Source: JAWLGJ01 sp041685145
Lineage (GTDB): Bacteria > Pseudomonadota > Alphaproteobacteria > Rhodospirillales > Magnetospirillaceae
NCBI GenBank assembly: GCA_041685145.1
Contig: JAWLGJ010000008.1
Span: 11,779 to 75,778 of the forward strand
Reading direction: 5' to 3'
DNA length: 64,000 nucleotides
Within the stretch, counting starts at the first letter, position 1; every line of letters starts with the position of its first letter. Below the pieces are notes generated by a model, which was not told where the DNA came from, ran no database searches, and was given only the letters and a program-made list of their open reading frames with translations. A program made the translations under genes and the position numbers. Shown piece by piece: positions 47,358-55,360 of the stretch.

Positions 47358-48020
47358 TCACAGCGACGCCTTGACCTCGCCGGCGAGCGCCGCCTCGCGC
47401 GCCAGATCGATCATCCGGGCCAGGATGGGGGTCTCCTGCGCCCCCGAGAGGGCGAAGCGATCCTGGAAAAGAAAACAGGGCACGCCGTTGACGCCGTAGC
47501 GGTGGGCCTGCGCGGTCTCGTGCCGGAGGTCGTCGACGTCGTCCGCGTCGGCGACGGCGGCGGCGGGAAGGTCCAGCCGCGCGGCGATCTCGCTCAGAAC
47601 ACTGGGGTCGGCGATATCGCGGCGCTCGACCATGAAGGCGCTGAACACCGCCTCCGCCGCCTCGCTCTGCCGTCCCCATTGCGCCGCCATCCGTACCAGC
47701 CGGTGCGAGGGCAGGCTGTTGGGGGTGCGGGCAACCTTGTCGAGGGCGAAGGGGATGCCCTCGGCGCGCCCGGCGGCGGCGATGGCGCGCTCGATCCGCG
47801 CAACGCGGTGGCTGCTGCCGTATTTGCGCTCCATATAGGCGCGCCGTTCCATGCCTTCGGAGGGCATGTCGGGATTGAGCAGGAAGGGCCGCCAGCGAAC
47901 CTCGACCGGCGTTTCCTGGCGCATCGCCAGGGCGCGGTCCAGGCGGCGTTTGCCGACATAGCACCAGGGGCAGATGGTGTCGAACACCACGTCGAGCACC
48001 ACGGCCCCGGCGGCCGACAT
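47358..48020 (-). CDS. FrnE-like DsbA-family oxidoreductase
   Basis: This 220-residue cytosolic thioredoxin-fold protein belongs to the FrnE/2-hydroxychromene-2-carboxylate-isomerase-like branch of the DsbA family. The redox motif CPWC lies near the N-terminus (DTICPWCYVGKRRLDRAL), followed by a long helical insert and the cis-proline segment NGVPCFLFQDRFALSGAQ. Homologues act as disulfide isomerases or in stress tolerance; the partner is unknown. It begins 2 bases after the stop of the REC-GGDEF gene on the minus strand, so the two are probably one operon. Confidence 0.88.
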   Translation of the reverse strand: MSAAGAVVLDVVFDTICPWCYVGKRRLDRALAMRQETPVEVRWRPFLLNPDMPSEGMERRAYMERKYGSSHRVARIERAIAAAGRAEGIPFALDKVARTPNSLPSHRLVRMAAQWGRQSEAAEAVFSAFMVERRDIADPSVLSEIAARLDLPAAAVADADDVDDLRHETAQAHRYGVNGVPCFLFQDRFALSGAQETPILARMIDLAREAALAGEVKASL

Positions 48021-48022
48021 GG

Positions 48023-49327
48023 CTACCCCAAGAACCGCCGGGCGCGAGCGACGAGGGCGGCGATGTCATCGCCCTCGCGGGCCGCGTCGCCACCCGACTG
48101 CACCCACACCTTGACCGGCTGGTAGACTTCCTTGACCGCGAAGTCGGTGTAGGCCAGCACGCCGCTGATGCGGTGCATGACCACCTGCGCCTCGTCAAGC
48201 GGTGTGTCGGGCAGAACCACGCAAAACTCGTTGATGCCGTAGCGGGCGGTGACGTCCTCTGCCCGCACCAGACCGGAAATCCACTGCCCCACCTGCAGCA
48301 TCAGATGCTGCGAGGCCTCCTCGCCGAACTGCTCGTGGATGCCTTCGACATTGGGCACATAGAAAAAAAGCACCGACAGGTGCCGCTGCCGCCTCTTGGC
48401 CTCAAGCAGCGTCGTCTCCAGATAGCGTTGCAGGAAGGCGCGGCTGTAGACGGCGGGAAGGGCATCGCGCGTCTGATCCGCCAAGGTACCCTGCAACAGC
48501 GAGCGGATCGTCCAGCGCAGGCGTTGCCGGCGCACCAGCGCGGTCACCGCGGGGCGCAGCAAAACCGGTACGCTGTCGCGCTCCAGGACACGGCTGGCGC
48601 CGCGCCGATGCGCCTCGGCGACGTCGATGCCGTTCTGCGACAGGATCACCACCGGCAGATTGAACAGGCGCGGGTTGTTGCGGATATGGGCGCACAGGTC
48701 GAGATAGTCGAACACCTGCCCGTGCGGGTCGAGAATGGCGGCGTCGAACTGATGCTCGGTAAGCTGGTCCTCGGCCTCGAACGGGTTGGCGCAGACCGTG
48801 ACGTCGCCCAGTTCGGCCAGCATCAGTTCCACGTCATTGACGTCCGGCCCCGCCAGCAACAGCCGGATGCCGTCGAGGGTTGGCGCGGGCAGGTCGGTGG
48901 CGACCGACAGGCCGAAATCATTGGCGATGCCGGCGCGGCGGAAAATCTCGCCATGCATGGTCGACAGCCGCACCAGGGGGCGCAGACGGGCGAACAGGGC
49001 GTCGTCGAGTACGGGAAGCCGCAAGGTGTCATCGGCACCGGCGGCGAGTGCCTCGGCCTCGGCGTCGGCCGTTTCGCACAGGGCGAGGATCGGCGCCTTG
49101 TGGGCGGCGCGGCCGTCCTTCAACTGCCGGAGCAGATCGAGGCCGGACGCATCCGGCAGGGCGGGCCCGACGAGAACGACGTCGGGCGGCCGCGACCCCG
49201 CGAGATCCAGCGCCTCGCCGGCCGAGGCGGCAACAGCGCCTTGATAGCCGCTGGCCTCCAGCCGGGCGCGGACATCCTTCGCGAGGGCGGGTTCCCCGGC
49301 TACGAGCACATTGGCCAAATGAACCAT
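48023..49327 (-). CDS. Degenerate REC-REC-GGDEF protein (PleD/PopA-like)
   Basis: This 434-residue protein has the PleD/PopA architecture: receiver 1 (about 5-118), receiver 2 (about 154-268) and a GGDEF domain (about 285-434). The motif that should read GG(D/E)EF is GINEF (364-368), so diguanylate cyclase activity is unlikely. An RxxD inhibitory-site motif (R355-A-E-D358), which can bind c-di-GMP, is kept. Receiver 1 has lost its phosphoacceptor (G54) and its acidic pocket; receiver 2 keeps a candidate aspartate D200. Caulobacter PopA has the same layout and delivers CtrA to proteolysis when bound to c-di-GMP; such a role here is inference. ATG 49327 follows GAGGGGAAGG; an upstream codon at 49384 lacks support. 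Confidence 0.85.
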   Translation of the reverse strand: MVHLANVLVAGEPALAKDVRARLEASGYQGAVAASAGEALDLAGSRPPDVVLVGPALPDASGLDLLRQLKDGRAAHKAPILALCETADAEAEALAAGADDTLRLPVLDDALFARLRPLVRLSTMHGEIFRRAGIANDFGLSVATDLPAPTLDGIRLLLAGPDVNDVELMLAELGDVTVCANPFEAEDQLTEHQFDAAILDPHGQVFDYLDLCAHIRNNPRLFNLPVVILSQNGIDVAEAHRRGASRVLERDSVPVLLRPAVTALVRRQRLRWTIRSLLQGTLADQTRDALPAVYSRAFLQRYLETTLLEAKRRQRHLSVLFFYVPNVEGIHEQFGEEASQHLMLQVGQWISGLVRAEDVTARYGINEFCVVLPDTPLDEAQVVMHRISGVLAYTDFAVKEVYQPVKVWVQSGGDAAREGDDIAALVARARRFLG

Positions 49328-49405
49328 CCAGACCTTCCCCTCAGGAAATATCGTTGCGCCAGCATAATACGGAACGTCCGTCATACCTAGCGCCTGTCCG
49401 CGCGA

Positions 49406-49435
49406 TTGACGCGATGGTAATTGCCATACTAAACA
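49406..49435 (+). promoter_or_regulatory. RND operon promoter with operator-like palindrome
   Basis: TTGACG (49406-49411), an 18-base spacer and TAAACA (49430-49435) form a promoter whose spacer contains ATGGTAA-TTGCCAT (49414-49427), a 14-base inverted repeat with one mismatched pair. It looks like a repressor site for the efflux operon at 49471, but no regulator gene adjoins it. Confidence 0.45.
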
Positions 49436-49470
49436 AGTGCGCTTGACCGGGTAGGCGAGGCGAGGAACGA

Positions 49471-50502
49471 ATGCGAACGGCGGTGATGGCGGTAGTGGTC
49501 TCGGCGGTGGCCTGGGCGGTTTGGCCGGGCATGGCGGCGGGCCAGGATCGGCCTTCTATTCCGGTGCAGGCGGAGGAAGTCCGCGTCGAAACGGTCGAGC
49601 GTTCGGTGCAGGCCGTGGGCACCTTGCGCGCCGACGAGTCGGTCGTCATCCGCCCCGAGATCGCCGGCCGCCTGAAGGAGATCTTCTTCGACGAAGGCCA
49701 GCCGGTGGCCGCCGGCCAGCTTTTGCTGCGCCTTGAGGACGAGGTCTATCGCGCGCAGGTCGAGCAGGCCGAGGCCAATCTGGCGCTGAGCCGCGCCAAC
49801 GCCGAGCGCGCCCAGCAACTCCACGGCGAGGGGGTCGGCACCCAGCGGGCCCTGGATGAGGCCAACGCCCGCCTGCGCAGCGACGAGGCGTCGCTGGCCC
49901 TGGCGCGGGCCATGCTGGCCAAGACCGTGGTGCGGGCGCCCTTTGACGGCATCGCCGGCCTGCGTCAGGTGAGCGTCGGCGCCTATGTCACGCCCGGCGA
50001 GGATGTCGCCAATCTGGCGGCCATCGATCCGATGAAGGTCGACTTCCGCGTCGCCGAAACCCTGCTGGCGGCCGTGAAGGTGGGCCAGCCCTTGCAGATT
50101 CAGGTCGACGCCTATGCGGACCGGAGCTTTTCCGGCCAAGTCTATGCCATCGACCCGGTCGTGGACGAGGCCGGCCGCAGCGTCCTCATCCGCGCGCGGG
50201 TGGCCAACGCGGACCGCGTGTTGCGGCCGGGCCTGTTCGCGCGCGTCCAGCTTGTGGTGCAAAGCATCCCCGAAGCCGTGACGGTGCCCGAGGAGGCGCT
50301 GATGCCCGATGGCGAGGCGATGGTCGTCTACACGGTCGTGGACGGCGCCGTCCAGGCGGTGCCGGTGACCACCGGGCTGCGCCGCGGCGGGCGGGTGCAG
50401 GTGACCGACGGGCTGGCCCCCGGCGACGTCGTGGTGACCGCCGGTCACCTGAAACTGCGGCCGGGGGCGGCGGTCGCCGTGCTCGACCAGCCCGACGCCT
50501 GA
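49471..50502 (+). CDS. RND efflux periplasmic adaptor (membrane fusion protein)
   Basis: This 343-residue adaptor links an RND pump to an outer-membrane channel. It has a signal peptide (cleavage near GMAAGQD, residue 25), a split lipoyl domain (VIRPEIAGRLKEIFFDEGQPV and VRAPFDGIAGLRQVSVGAYV), a short alpha hairpin rich in Ala/Glu, a beta-barrel and a membrane-proximal domain. The order adaptor-pump with 9 bases between matches HAE1-type drug efflux systems. No outer-membrane factor gene follows, so a shared TolC-like channel is likely. Confidence 0.92.
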   Translation: MRTAVMAVVVSAVAWAVWPGMAAGQDRPSIPVQAEEVRVETVERSVQAVGTLRADESVVIRPEIAGRLKEIFFDEGQPVAAGQLLLRLEDEVYRAQVEQAEANLALSRANAERAQQLHGEGVGTQRALDEANARLRSDEASLALARAMLAKTVVRAPFDGIAGLRQVSVGAYVTPGEDVANLAAIDPMKVDFRVAETLLAAVKVGQPLQIQVDAYADRSFSGQVYAIDPVVDEAGRSVLIRARVANADRVLRPGLFARVQLVVQSIPEAVTVPEEALMPDGEAMVVYTVVDGAVQAVPVTTGLRRGGRVQVTDGLAPGDVVVTAGHLKLRPGAAVAVLDQPDA

Positions 50503-50511
50503 GGCCCGCCG

Positions 50512-53500
50512 ATGCGACTGCCCGAACTGTGCATCCGACGGCCGGTCTTCGCCACGGTGATGAGCCTGCTCGTCCTGCTGATCGGCATCATCTCATGGCA
50601 ACGGCTGTCGGTGCGGGAGTACCCGAACATCGACGAGCCGGTGGTAACGGTGACCACCGAATATCCGGGCGCCAGCGCCGAGGTCGTCGAAAGCCAGATC
50701 AGCAACGTCCTGGAGGATTCGCTCGCCGGCATCGAAGGCATCGAGGTGCTGAGTTCGATCAGCCGCGCCGAGCGCAGCCAGATCACGGTGCGCTTCAAGC
50801 CGGACCGCAATCCCGACTCGGCCGCCAACGACGTGCGTGACCGGGTGGCGCGGGTGCGCGGGCAGCTTCCGTCCGACATCCGCGAGCCGGTGATCGCCAA
50901 GGTCGAGGCGGACGCGCAGCCGATCATCTATCTCGCCTTCACCTCTGACCGGCACGACCCCAAGGTCGTCACCGACATCGCCGACCGCTTCGTCAAGAAC
51001 CGGCTGCAGAATCTGACCGGCGTCGCCGACGTGCAGATCTACGGCCAGCGCCGATATGCCATGCGCATCTGGCTCGACCGCAGCCGCCTGGCCGCCTACA
51101 ACCTGACGCCCCAGGACGTCGAGGCGGCGTTGCGGCGCCAGAATATCGAGGTGCCGGCGGGGCGCATCGAAGGGCAGGAGCGCGAGTTCACCGTCCTCAG
51201 CCAGACCGATTTGCGCACCCCCGAGGAATTCGAGCAGATCATCCTCAAGAACGAGCAGGGATACCCGGTGCGGCTGGACGACGTCGCACGGGTGGAGATC
51301 GGTGCCGAGGACGAACGCCGCATCGTCCGCTTCAAGGGCGAAAGCGCCGTCGCGCTGGGCGTGGTGCAGCAGTCGGTGGCCAATCCGCTGGACGTGTCGC
51401 AGGCGGTGCGGGCGGAAATGCCCTCGATCACCGCCGACCTGCCCGAGGGCATGACCGTGCACATGGCCTACGACAAGTCGGTATTCATCGAGTCGTCGAT
51501 CAAGGCCGTGTTCACCACCATCGGCGAGGCGGTGCTGCTGGTGCTGCTGGTGATCTTCTTCTTCCTGCGCAGCCCGCGGGCGACCGTGATTCCGCTGGTG
51601 ACGATTCCCGTCTCGCTGATCGGGGCGATGGGGCTGATGTATGCCCTGGGCTTTTCGATCAACACCCTGACGCTGCTGTCGATGGTGCTGGCGGTGGGTC
51701 TGGTGGTCGACGACGCCATCGTCATGCTGGAAAACATCTATCGCCACGTCGAGGAAGGGATGCCGCCCATCGAGGCGGCCATGAAGGGCAGCCGCGAGAT
51801 AGCTTTCGCGGTGGTGGCGATGACCGTGACCCTGGCGGCGGTCTATCTGCCCATCGGCTTCATGGAGGGGCGCACCGGCAAGCTGTTTACCGAATTCGCC
51901 ATCACCCTGGCGGCGGCGGTGCTGGTGTCGGGCTTTGTGGCCCTGACCCTGACGCCGATGATGTCGTCGCGGATGCTGCGCAAGCAGCGCCACAGCGCCA
52001 TCTACAACGCCATCGAGGTGCTGATCGTCGGCTTGACGCGCGGCTACAAGGCGGCTTTGCGCGGGGTGTTGCGGGCGCGCTACGTGGTGGTGCTGGCGAT
52101 GCTGCTGGTCGCCGGGGGCGCCTGGCATCTGTTCACGGAACTGAAGTCGGAACTGGCGCCCACCGAGGACCGCGGCACCATCATCGGCATCGGCATCGGG
52201 CCGGAGGGCGCCACGGCCGGGTACACCGATCGCTACGCCCGGCAGATCGAAGCCATCTATGCCGACACCCCGGTCATCGAGCGTTATTTCGTCGTCACCG
52301 GCTTCCCCGTGGTCAATCAGATGATGTCGTTCGTCGGCATGAAGGACTGGGACGAACGCGACATCAGCCAACAGGAGGTGGCGGCGGACCTGTCGCGGCG
52401 GATGTTCGCCGTTCCCGGCCTGATGGCCTTCGCCATCAACCCGCCGTCGCTGGGCCAGAACGCCAGCGAGAAGCCCTTCCAGATGGTCATCCAGACCTCG
52501 GGCACCTACGACGAACTGCAAGAGCTGGTGGACCGGCTGATGGCGGCGGCGCAGGAGTATCCGGGGCTGGAAGGGGCGACCACCGACCTGAAGCTCAACA
52601 AGCCGCAGCTCAAGGTGACCCTCGACCGCGACAAGGTCGCCGATGTCGGCACCTCGGTCGAAGAGGTGGGGCGTACGCTGGAAACCATGCTGGGCGGGCG
52701 CCAGGTGACGCGCTTCAAGCGCGGCGCCGAACAGTACGACGTCATCGTCCAGGTTGCCGACGTCGACCGGCGCGACCCCGCCGACCTGACGGCCATCTAT
52801 GTTCGCGGCGCCGGCGGCGCGATGGTGCCGCTGTCCAATCTGCTGACCATCGAGGAGACGGTGGCGCCGCGCGAGCTCAACCACTTCAACCAGCTTCGCG
52901 CCGCCAAGATCGACGCCAACATTGCCTCCGGCTTCGCGATGGGCGACGCGGTCGCCCACATGGAGGCGGTGGCACAGGAGGCGCTGCCGGTGAACGCCCG
53001 CATCGACTGGGACGGCCCCACGCGGGAATTCAAGCAGTCCGGCGCCGCGTTGTACGTTACCTTCGTGCTGGCGCTGGCGTTCATTTATCTGGTGCTGGCG
53101 GCGCAGTTCGAGAGTTTCATCCACCCGCTGACCATTCTGCTGACGGTGCCGCTGGCGATGGCCGGGGCGCTGCTGGCCCTGACGCTCGCGGGGGGCAGTC
53201 TCAACGTCTACAGCCAGATCGGGCTGGTGACGTTGATCGGCCTTATCACCAAGCACGGCATCCTTATCGTCGAGTTCTCGAATCAGCTTCGCGACCGCGG
53301 CATGGAACTGCGCGAGGCGGTGGTCGAGGCCGCCGCCCTGCGCCTGCGGCCAATCCTGATGACCACCGGGGCGATGGTGCTGGGCGCGGTGCCGCTGGCG
53401 ATCGCCACCGGCGCCGGCGCGGAAAGCCGCCACGAGATCGGCTGGGTGGTCGTAGGGGGCATTACCCTGGGCACGGTGCTGACGCTGTTCGTGGTGCCGG

Positions 53501-53622
53501 TGGCCTATACGTTCTTGGCCGGACGCCGCAAGGGCGTGGTGCCGCCAGCCGACGATGTGGCACCGTCGGCGCCGGCCGATGCGGAGGGCACGACGCCGCC
53601 GGTGCGTGAGCCGGCCTCGTAA
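50512..53622 (+). CDS. RND multidrug efflux pump, HAE1 family
   Basis: This 1036-residue proton-driven pump has twelve membrane segments in two halves and two large periplasmic loops. The N-terminus MRLPELCIRRPVFATVMSLL is typical of HAE1 pumps. The proton-relay aspartates are in AVGLVVDDAIVMLENIYRH (TM4); the TM6 motif PIGFMEGRTGKLFTEFAITL and the TM10-11 motif VTLIGLITKHGILIVEF are present. Substrates of the family include drugs, dyes and detergents; the cargo cannot be told from sequence. Translation starts 9 bases after the adaptor. Confidence 0.95.
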   Translation: MRLPELCIRRPVFATVMSLLVLLIGIISWQRLSVREYPNIDEPVVTVTTEYPGASAEVVESQISNVLEDSLAGIEGIEVLSSISRAERSQITVRFKPDRNPDSAANDVRDRVARVRGQLPSDIREPVIAKVEADAQPIIYLAFTSDRHDPKVVTDIADRFVKNRLQNLTGVADVQIYGQRRYAMRIWLDRSRLAAYNLTPQDVEAALRRQNIEVPAGRIEGQEREFTVLSQTDLRTPEEFEQIILKNEQGYPVRLDDVARVEIGAEDERRIVRFKGESAVALGVVQQSVANPLDVSQAVRAEMPSITADLPEGMTVHMAYDKSVFIESSIKAVFTTIGEAVLLVLLVIFFFLRSPRATVIPLVTIPVSLIGAMGLMYALGFSINTLTLLSMVLAVGLVVDDAIVMLENIYRHVEEGMPPIEAAMKGSREIAFAVVAMTVTLAAVYLPIGFMEGRTGKLFTEFAITLAAAVLVSGFVALTLTPMMSSRMLRKQRHSAIYNAIEVLIVGLTRGYKAALRGVLRARYVVVLAMLLVAGGAWHLFTELKSELAPTEDRGTIIGIGIGPEGATAGYTDRYARQIEAIYADTPVIERYFVVTGFPVVNQMMSFVGMKDWDERDISQQEVAADLSRRMFAVPGLMAFAINPPSLGQNASEKPFQMVIQTSGTYDELQELVDRLMAAAQEYPGLEGATTDLKLNKPQLKVTLDRDKVADVGTSVEEVGRTLETMLGGRQVTRFKRGAEQYDVIVQVADVDRRDPADLTAIYVRGAGGAMVPLSNLLTIEETVAPRELNHFNQLRAAKIDANIASGFAMGDAVAHMEAVAQEALPVNARIDWDGPTREFKQSGAALYVTFVLALAFIYLVLAAQFESFIHPLTILLTVPLAMAGALLALTLAGGSLNVYSQIGLVTLIGLITKHGILIVEFSNQLRDRGMELREAVVEAAALRLRPILMTTGAMVLGAVPLAIATGAGAESRHEIGWVVVGGITLGTVLTLFVVPVAYTFLAGRRKGVVPPADDVAPSAPADAEGTTPPVREPAS

Positions 53623-53701
53623 CGGCCATCCCTTTGAGATTGACGGATTTCCGGCCGATCGTTTACCGTCAGGCGACAGCCATGAGCGGGGGGATTGCTC
53701 A

Positions 53702-54010
53702 ATGTCCCAGCGGACGATCACAAGGGCCCATCTGAGCGAGGCGGTCTACCAGGAGGTGGGTTTGTCGCGCAACGAGTCGGGCGACCTGCTGGAGCAGGTT
53801 CTGGGCGAGATCACCGACGCGCTGGAAAGCGGCGAAACGGTGAAAATTTCGTCGTTCGGCAGCTTTTCCGTGCGCCAGAAGGGCCAGCGGGTCGGCCGCA
53901 ACCCCAAGACAGGGCAGGAAGTGCCGATTCTGCCCCGGCGGGTGCTGGTCTTCCGCCCGTCGCAACTGCTGAAGGAACGCATCAACGACGCCCCCGCCAA
54001 GAGCGGCTAG
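53702..54010 (+). CDS. ihfA: Integration host factor alpha subunit
   Basis: IhfA (102 residues) pairs with IhfB to bend DNA sharply at many promoters and recombination sites. It has the histone-like fold with TRAHLSEAVYQEVGLSRNESGDLLE, the KISSFGSFSVRQKGQRVGRNPKTG beta-arm whose intercalating proline is in NPKTGQEVPI, and the C-terminal PSQLLKERIN. ATG 53702 gives the family start; the frame extends upstream only into the end of the RND gene. A merR-type gene follows after 16 bases, a conserved neighbourhood in alphaproteobacteria. Confidence 0.96.
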   Translation: MSQRTITRAHLSEAVYQEVGLSRNESGDLLEQVLGEITDALESGETVKISSFGSFSVRQKGQRVGRNPKTGQEVPILPRRVLVFRPSQLLKERINDAPAKSG

Positions 54011-54026
54011 GCGTGGAGATGCGACG

Positions 54027-54467
54027 GTGACAGATTCACCGCCCCCCGCCCGGCGCCGCAAATCCGACGCCGCCTTCCGCACCATCCGCGAAGTCGCTGA
54101 AACGCTGGACGTGCCGCCGCATGTCCTGCGCTTCTGGGAAACGCGCTTTTCGCAAATACGGCCGGTCAAGCGCGCCGGTGGCCGCCGCTACTACCGCCCC
54201 GACGACGTGGCGCTGCTGCGCCGCATTCGGGGCTATCTCTACGACGACGGCTTCACCATCAAGGGCGTGCAGAAGCTGCTGCGCGACGGCGGTCGCGAGG
54301 GGGCGGGGGAGGGCATCGCGCCGCCGTCGGTGGCCACCGATGACGCCGCCATGCCCCCTGCCGCACGCGCCGAATTGCAGGCGATCCTTGAGGAACTGGG
54401 CGAGGCGCGCCAACTGTTGCGCACGGCGATGAGCGAGCGTTGCCATCGCCGTGACGGGGAGCTATAG
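54027..54467 (+). CDS. MerR-family transcription regulator
   Basis: This 146-residue regulator begins with a MerR winged helix (FRTIREVAETLDVPPHVLRFWE, then YYRPDDVALLRRIRGYLYDDGFTIKGVQKLL) and ends in a short helical region without recognisable metal-binding cysteines. Orthologues next to ihfA are common in alphaproteobacteria but their targets are not known to me. Translation starts with GTG 54027. The promoter of the downstream tRNA gene lies inside the last codons. Confidence 0.9.
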   Translation: MTDSPPPARRRKSDAAFRTIREVAETLDVPPHVLRFWETRFSQIRPVKRAGGRRYYRPDDVALLRRIRGYLYDDGFTIKGVQKLLRDGGREGAGEGIAPPSVATDDAAMPPAARAELQAILEELGEARQLLRTAMSERCHRRDGEL

Positions 54468-54468
54468 T
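54440..54468 (+). promoter_or_regulatory. Promoter of the tRNA-Pro gene
   Basis: TTGCCA (54440-54445), a 17-base spacer and TATAGT (54463-54468) make a strong sigma-70 promoter. It overlaps the end of the merR-family gene; the start would be near 54475, 20 bases before the mature tRNA. Confidence 0.7.
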
Positions 54469-54494
54469 GCGCCCCCGTCACCGCCGGGACCGGT

Positions 54495-54571
54495 CGGAGC
54501 GTAGCGCAGCCCGGTAGCGCACCAGTCTGGGGGACTGGGGGTCGTGGGTTCGAATCCCGCCGCTCCGACCA
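54495..54571 (+). tRNA. tRNA-Pro (anticodon GGG)
   Basis: A full cloverleaf of 77 bases can be folded: acceptor CGGAGCG/CGCTCCG, D-arm GCGC/GCGC with AGCCCGGTA loop, anticodon stem CCAGT/ACTGG with loop CTGGGGG (anticodon GGG), T-arm GTGGG/CCCGC with TTCGAAT, discriminator A and an encoded CCA end. It decodes CCC and CCU proline codons. A bare tRNA gene here is a potential integration site, but no integrase or repeated end was found beside it. Confidence 0.97.
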
Positions 54572-54599
54572 TTTCTCTCCACACTCGCCTTCGGCATCA

Positions 54600-55184
54600 T
54601 CACGTCTCCGTCAGGGAGGAGTCGGCGATCACGCCGGCTACGACCTCGGGCGAAAGACGGGCCACCGGAATGCCGTCGAGGCAGGTCGCCGCGGCCATGA
54701 CCGCCGCCGTCAACAGGCGGCGCTGCCGGCGCTCCGCGTCCACGCGCGGCGGTGGCGGCAAGAGATCCATCATGCGGCGGCCCAGCGACGGGTGACGAAG
54801 CAGGGGATGCGGATGCAGGGCGGCGACGGTGCCGTCGACACCGCGCTCAACGCGGCGGGCGTCCAGTAATTGGTCGCGCGGACTGCGGCCGCCCGCAACG
54901 AAGACCTCATCGAGCCGGCCGCGCTCGAATGGATGCCACAGTCGCCGCTGGGCGACCACCGTGTAGGCGTCGGCTTCCAGATACCCCAACAGCATCGACA
55001 AACCTTCCTGCACCATCACCCGCCCGTCGTCGTCGTCATAGACCGGGAAGCAGGCAAGCAGGCGCGTGCCGCGGCGATAGGCGGTGACAACGGTCTCGGG
55101 CGCTGCCGAAGACGCAAGGTGACGCCGGGCGAAAGAAAAACCTTCCTCCAAAAGGAAACGAAGATCGTACATGGGGTTTGTCAT
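54600..55184 (-). CDS. Conserved-looking protein of unknown function
   Basis: This 194-residue protein is not recognised. It starts MTNPMYDLRFLLEEGFSFARRHL and contains a run ACFPVYDDDDGRVMVQEGLSMLLGYLEADAYTVVAQRRLWHPF, which reads like a compact alpha/beta fold. The rest is Arg- and Pro-rich (LLPPPPRVDAERRQRR) with an Ala-rich end. There is no signal peptide, membrane segment or known motif. ATG 55184 is preferred over 55220 because the latter adds a basic leader; ATG 55172 is also possible. Upstream, 55190-55320 is notably AT-richer than the window. Confidence 0.6.
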   Translation of the reverse strand: MTNPMYDLRFLLEEGFSFARRHLASSAAPETVVTAYRRGTRLLACFPVYDDDDGRVMVQEGLSMLLGYLEADAYTVVAQRRLWHPFERGRLDEVFVAGGRSPRDQLLDARRVERGVDGTVAALHPHPLLRHPSLGRRMMDLLPPPPRVDAERRQRRLLTAAVMAAATCLDGIPVARLSPEVVAGVIADSSLTET

Positions 55185-55338
55185 CGTCCCGGTGCGAAAA
55201 CGCAGGGGAGGATGCAGCAAAGCGCAATATAATGCACCCTGGCCGGAGGGAATAGTCTCCCACCGTACCCACTATTTCATTGCAATAGCTACAGAGTTTC
55301 CGCGACCGGCGAGTAATGTTCAAGCGCCGCGATGGCGA

Positions 55339-55360
55339 CCTCAGCCCTGGCTGGCTGAGG
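55339..55360 (-). terminator. Hairpin over the stop codon of the GGDEF-EAL gene
   Basis: CCTCAGCC (55339-55346), 6-base loop and GGCTGAGG (55353-55360) form a perfect 8-bp stem that includes the TGA stop on the minus strand. No T-run follows. Confidence 0.35.

Noticed and set aside
50593..53721. A 1042-codon open frame opposite the RND pump
   Set aside because: His/Asp/Arg-rich shadow of a well-conserved gene.
54472..54600. Integration site at the tRNA-Pro gene
   Set aside because: No direct repeat of the tRNA 3' end, integrase or cargo was found beside it.
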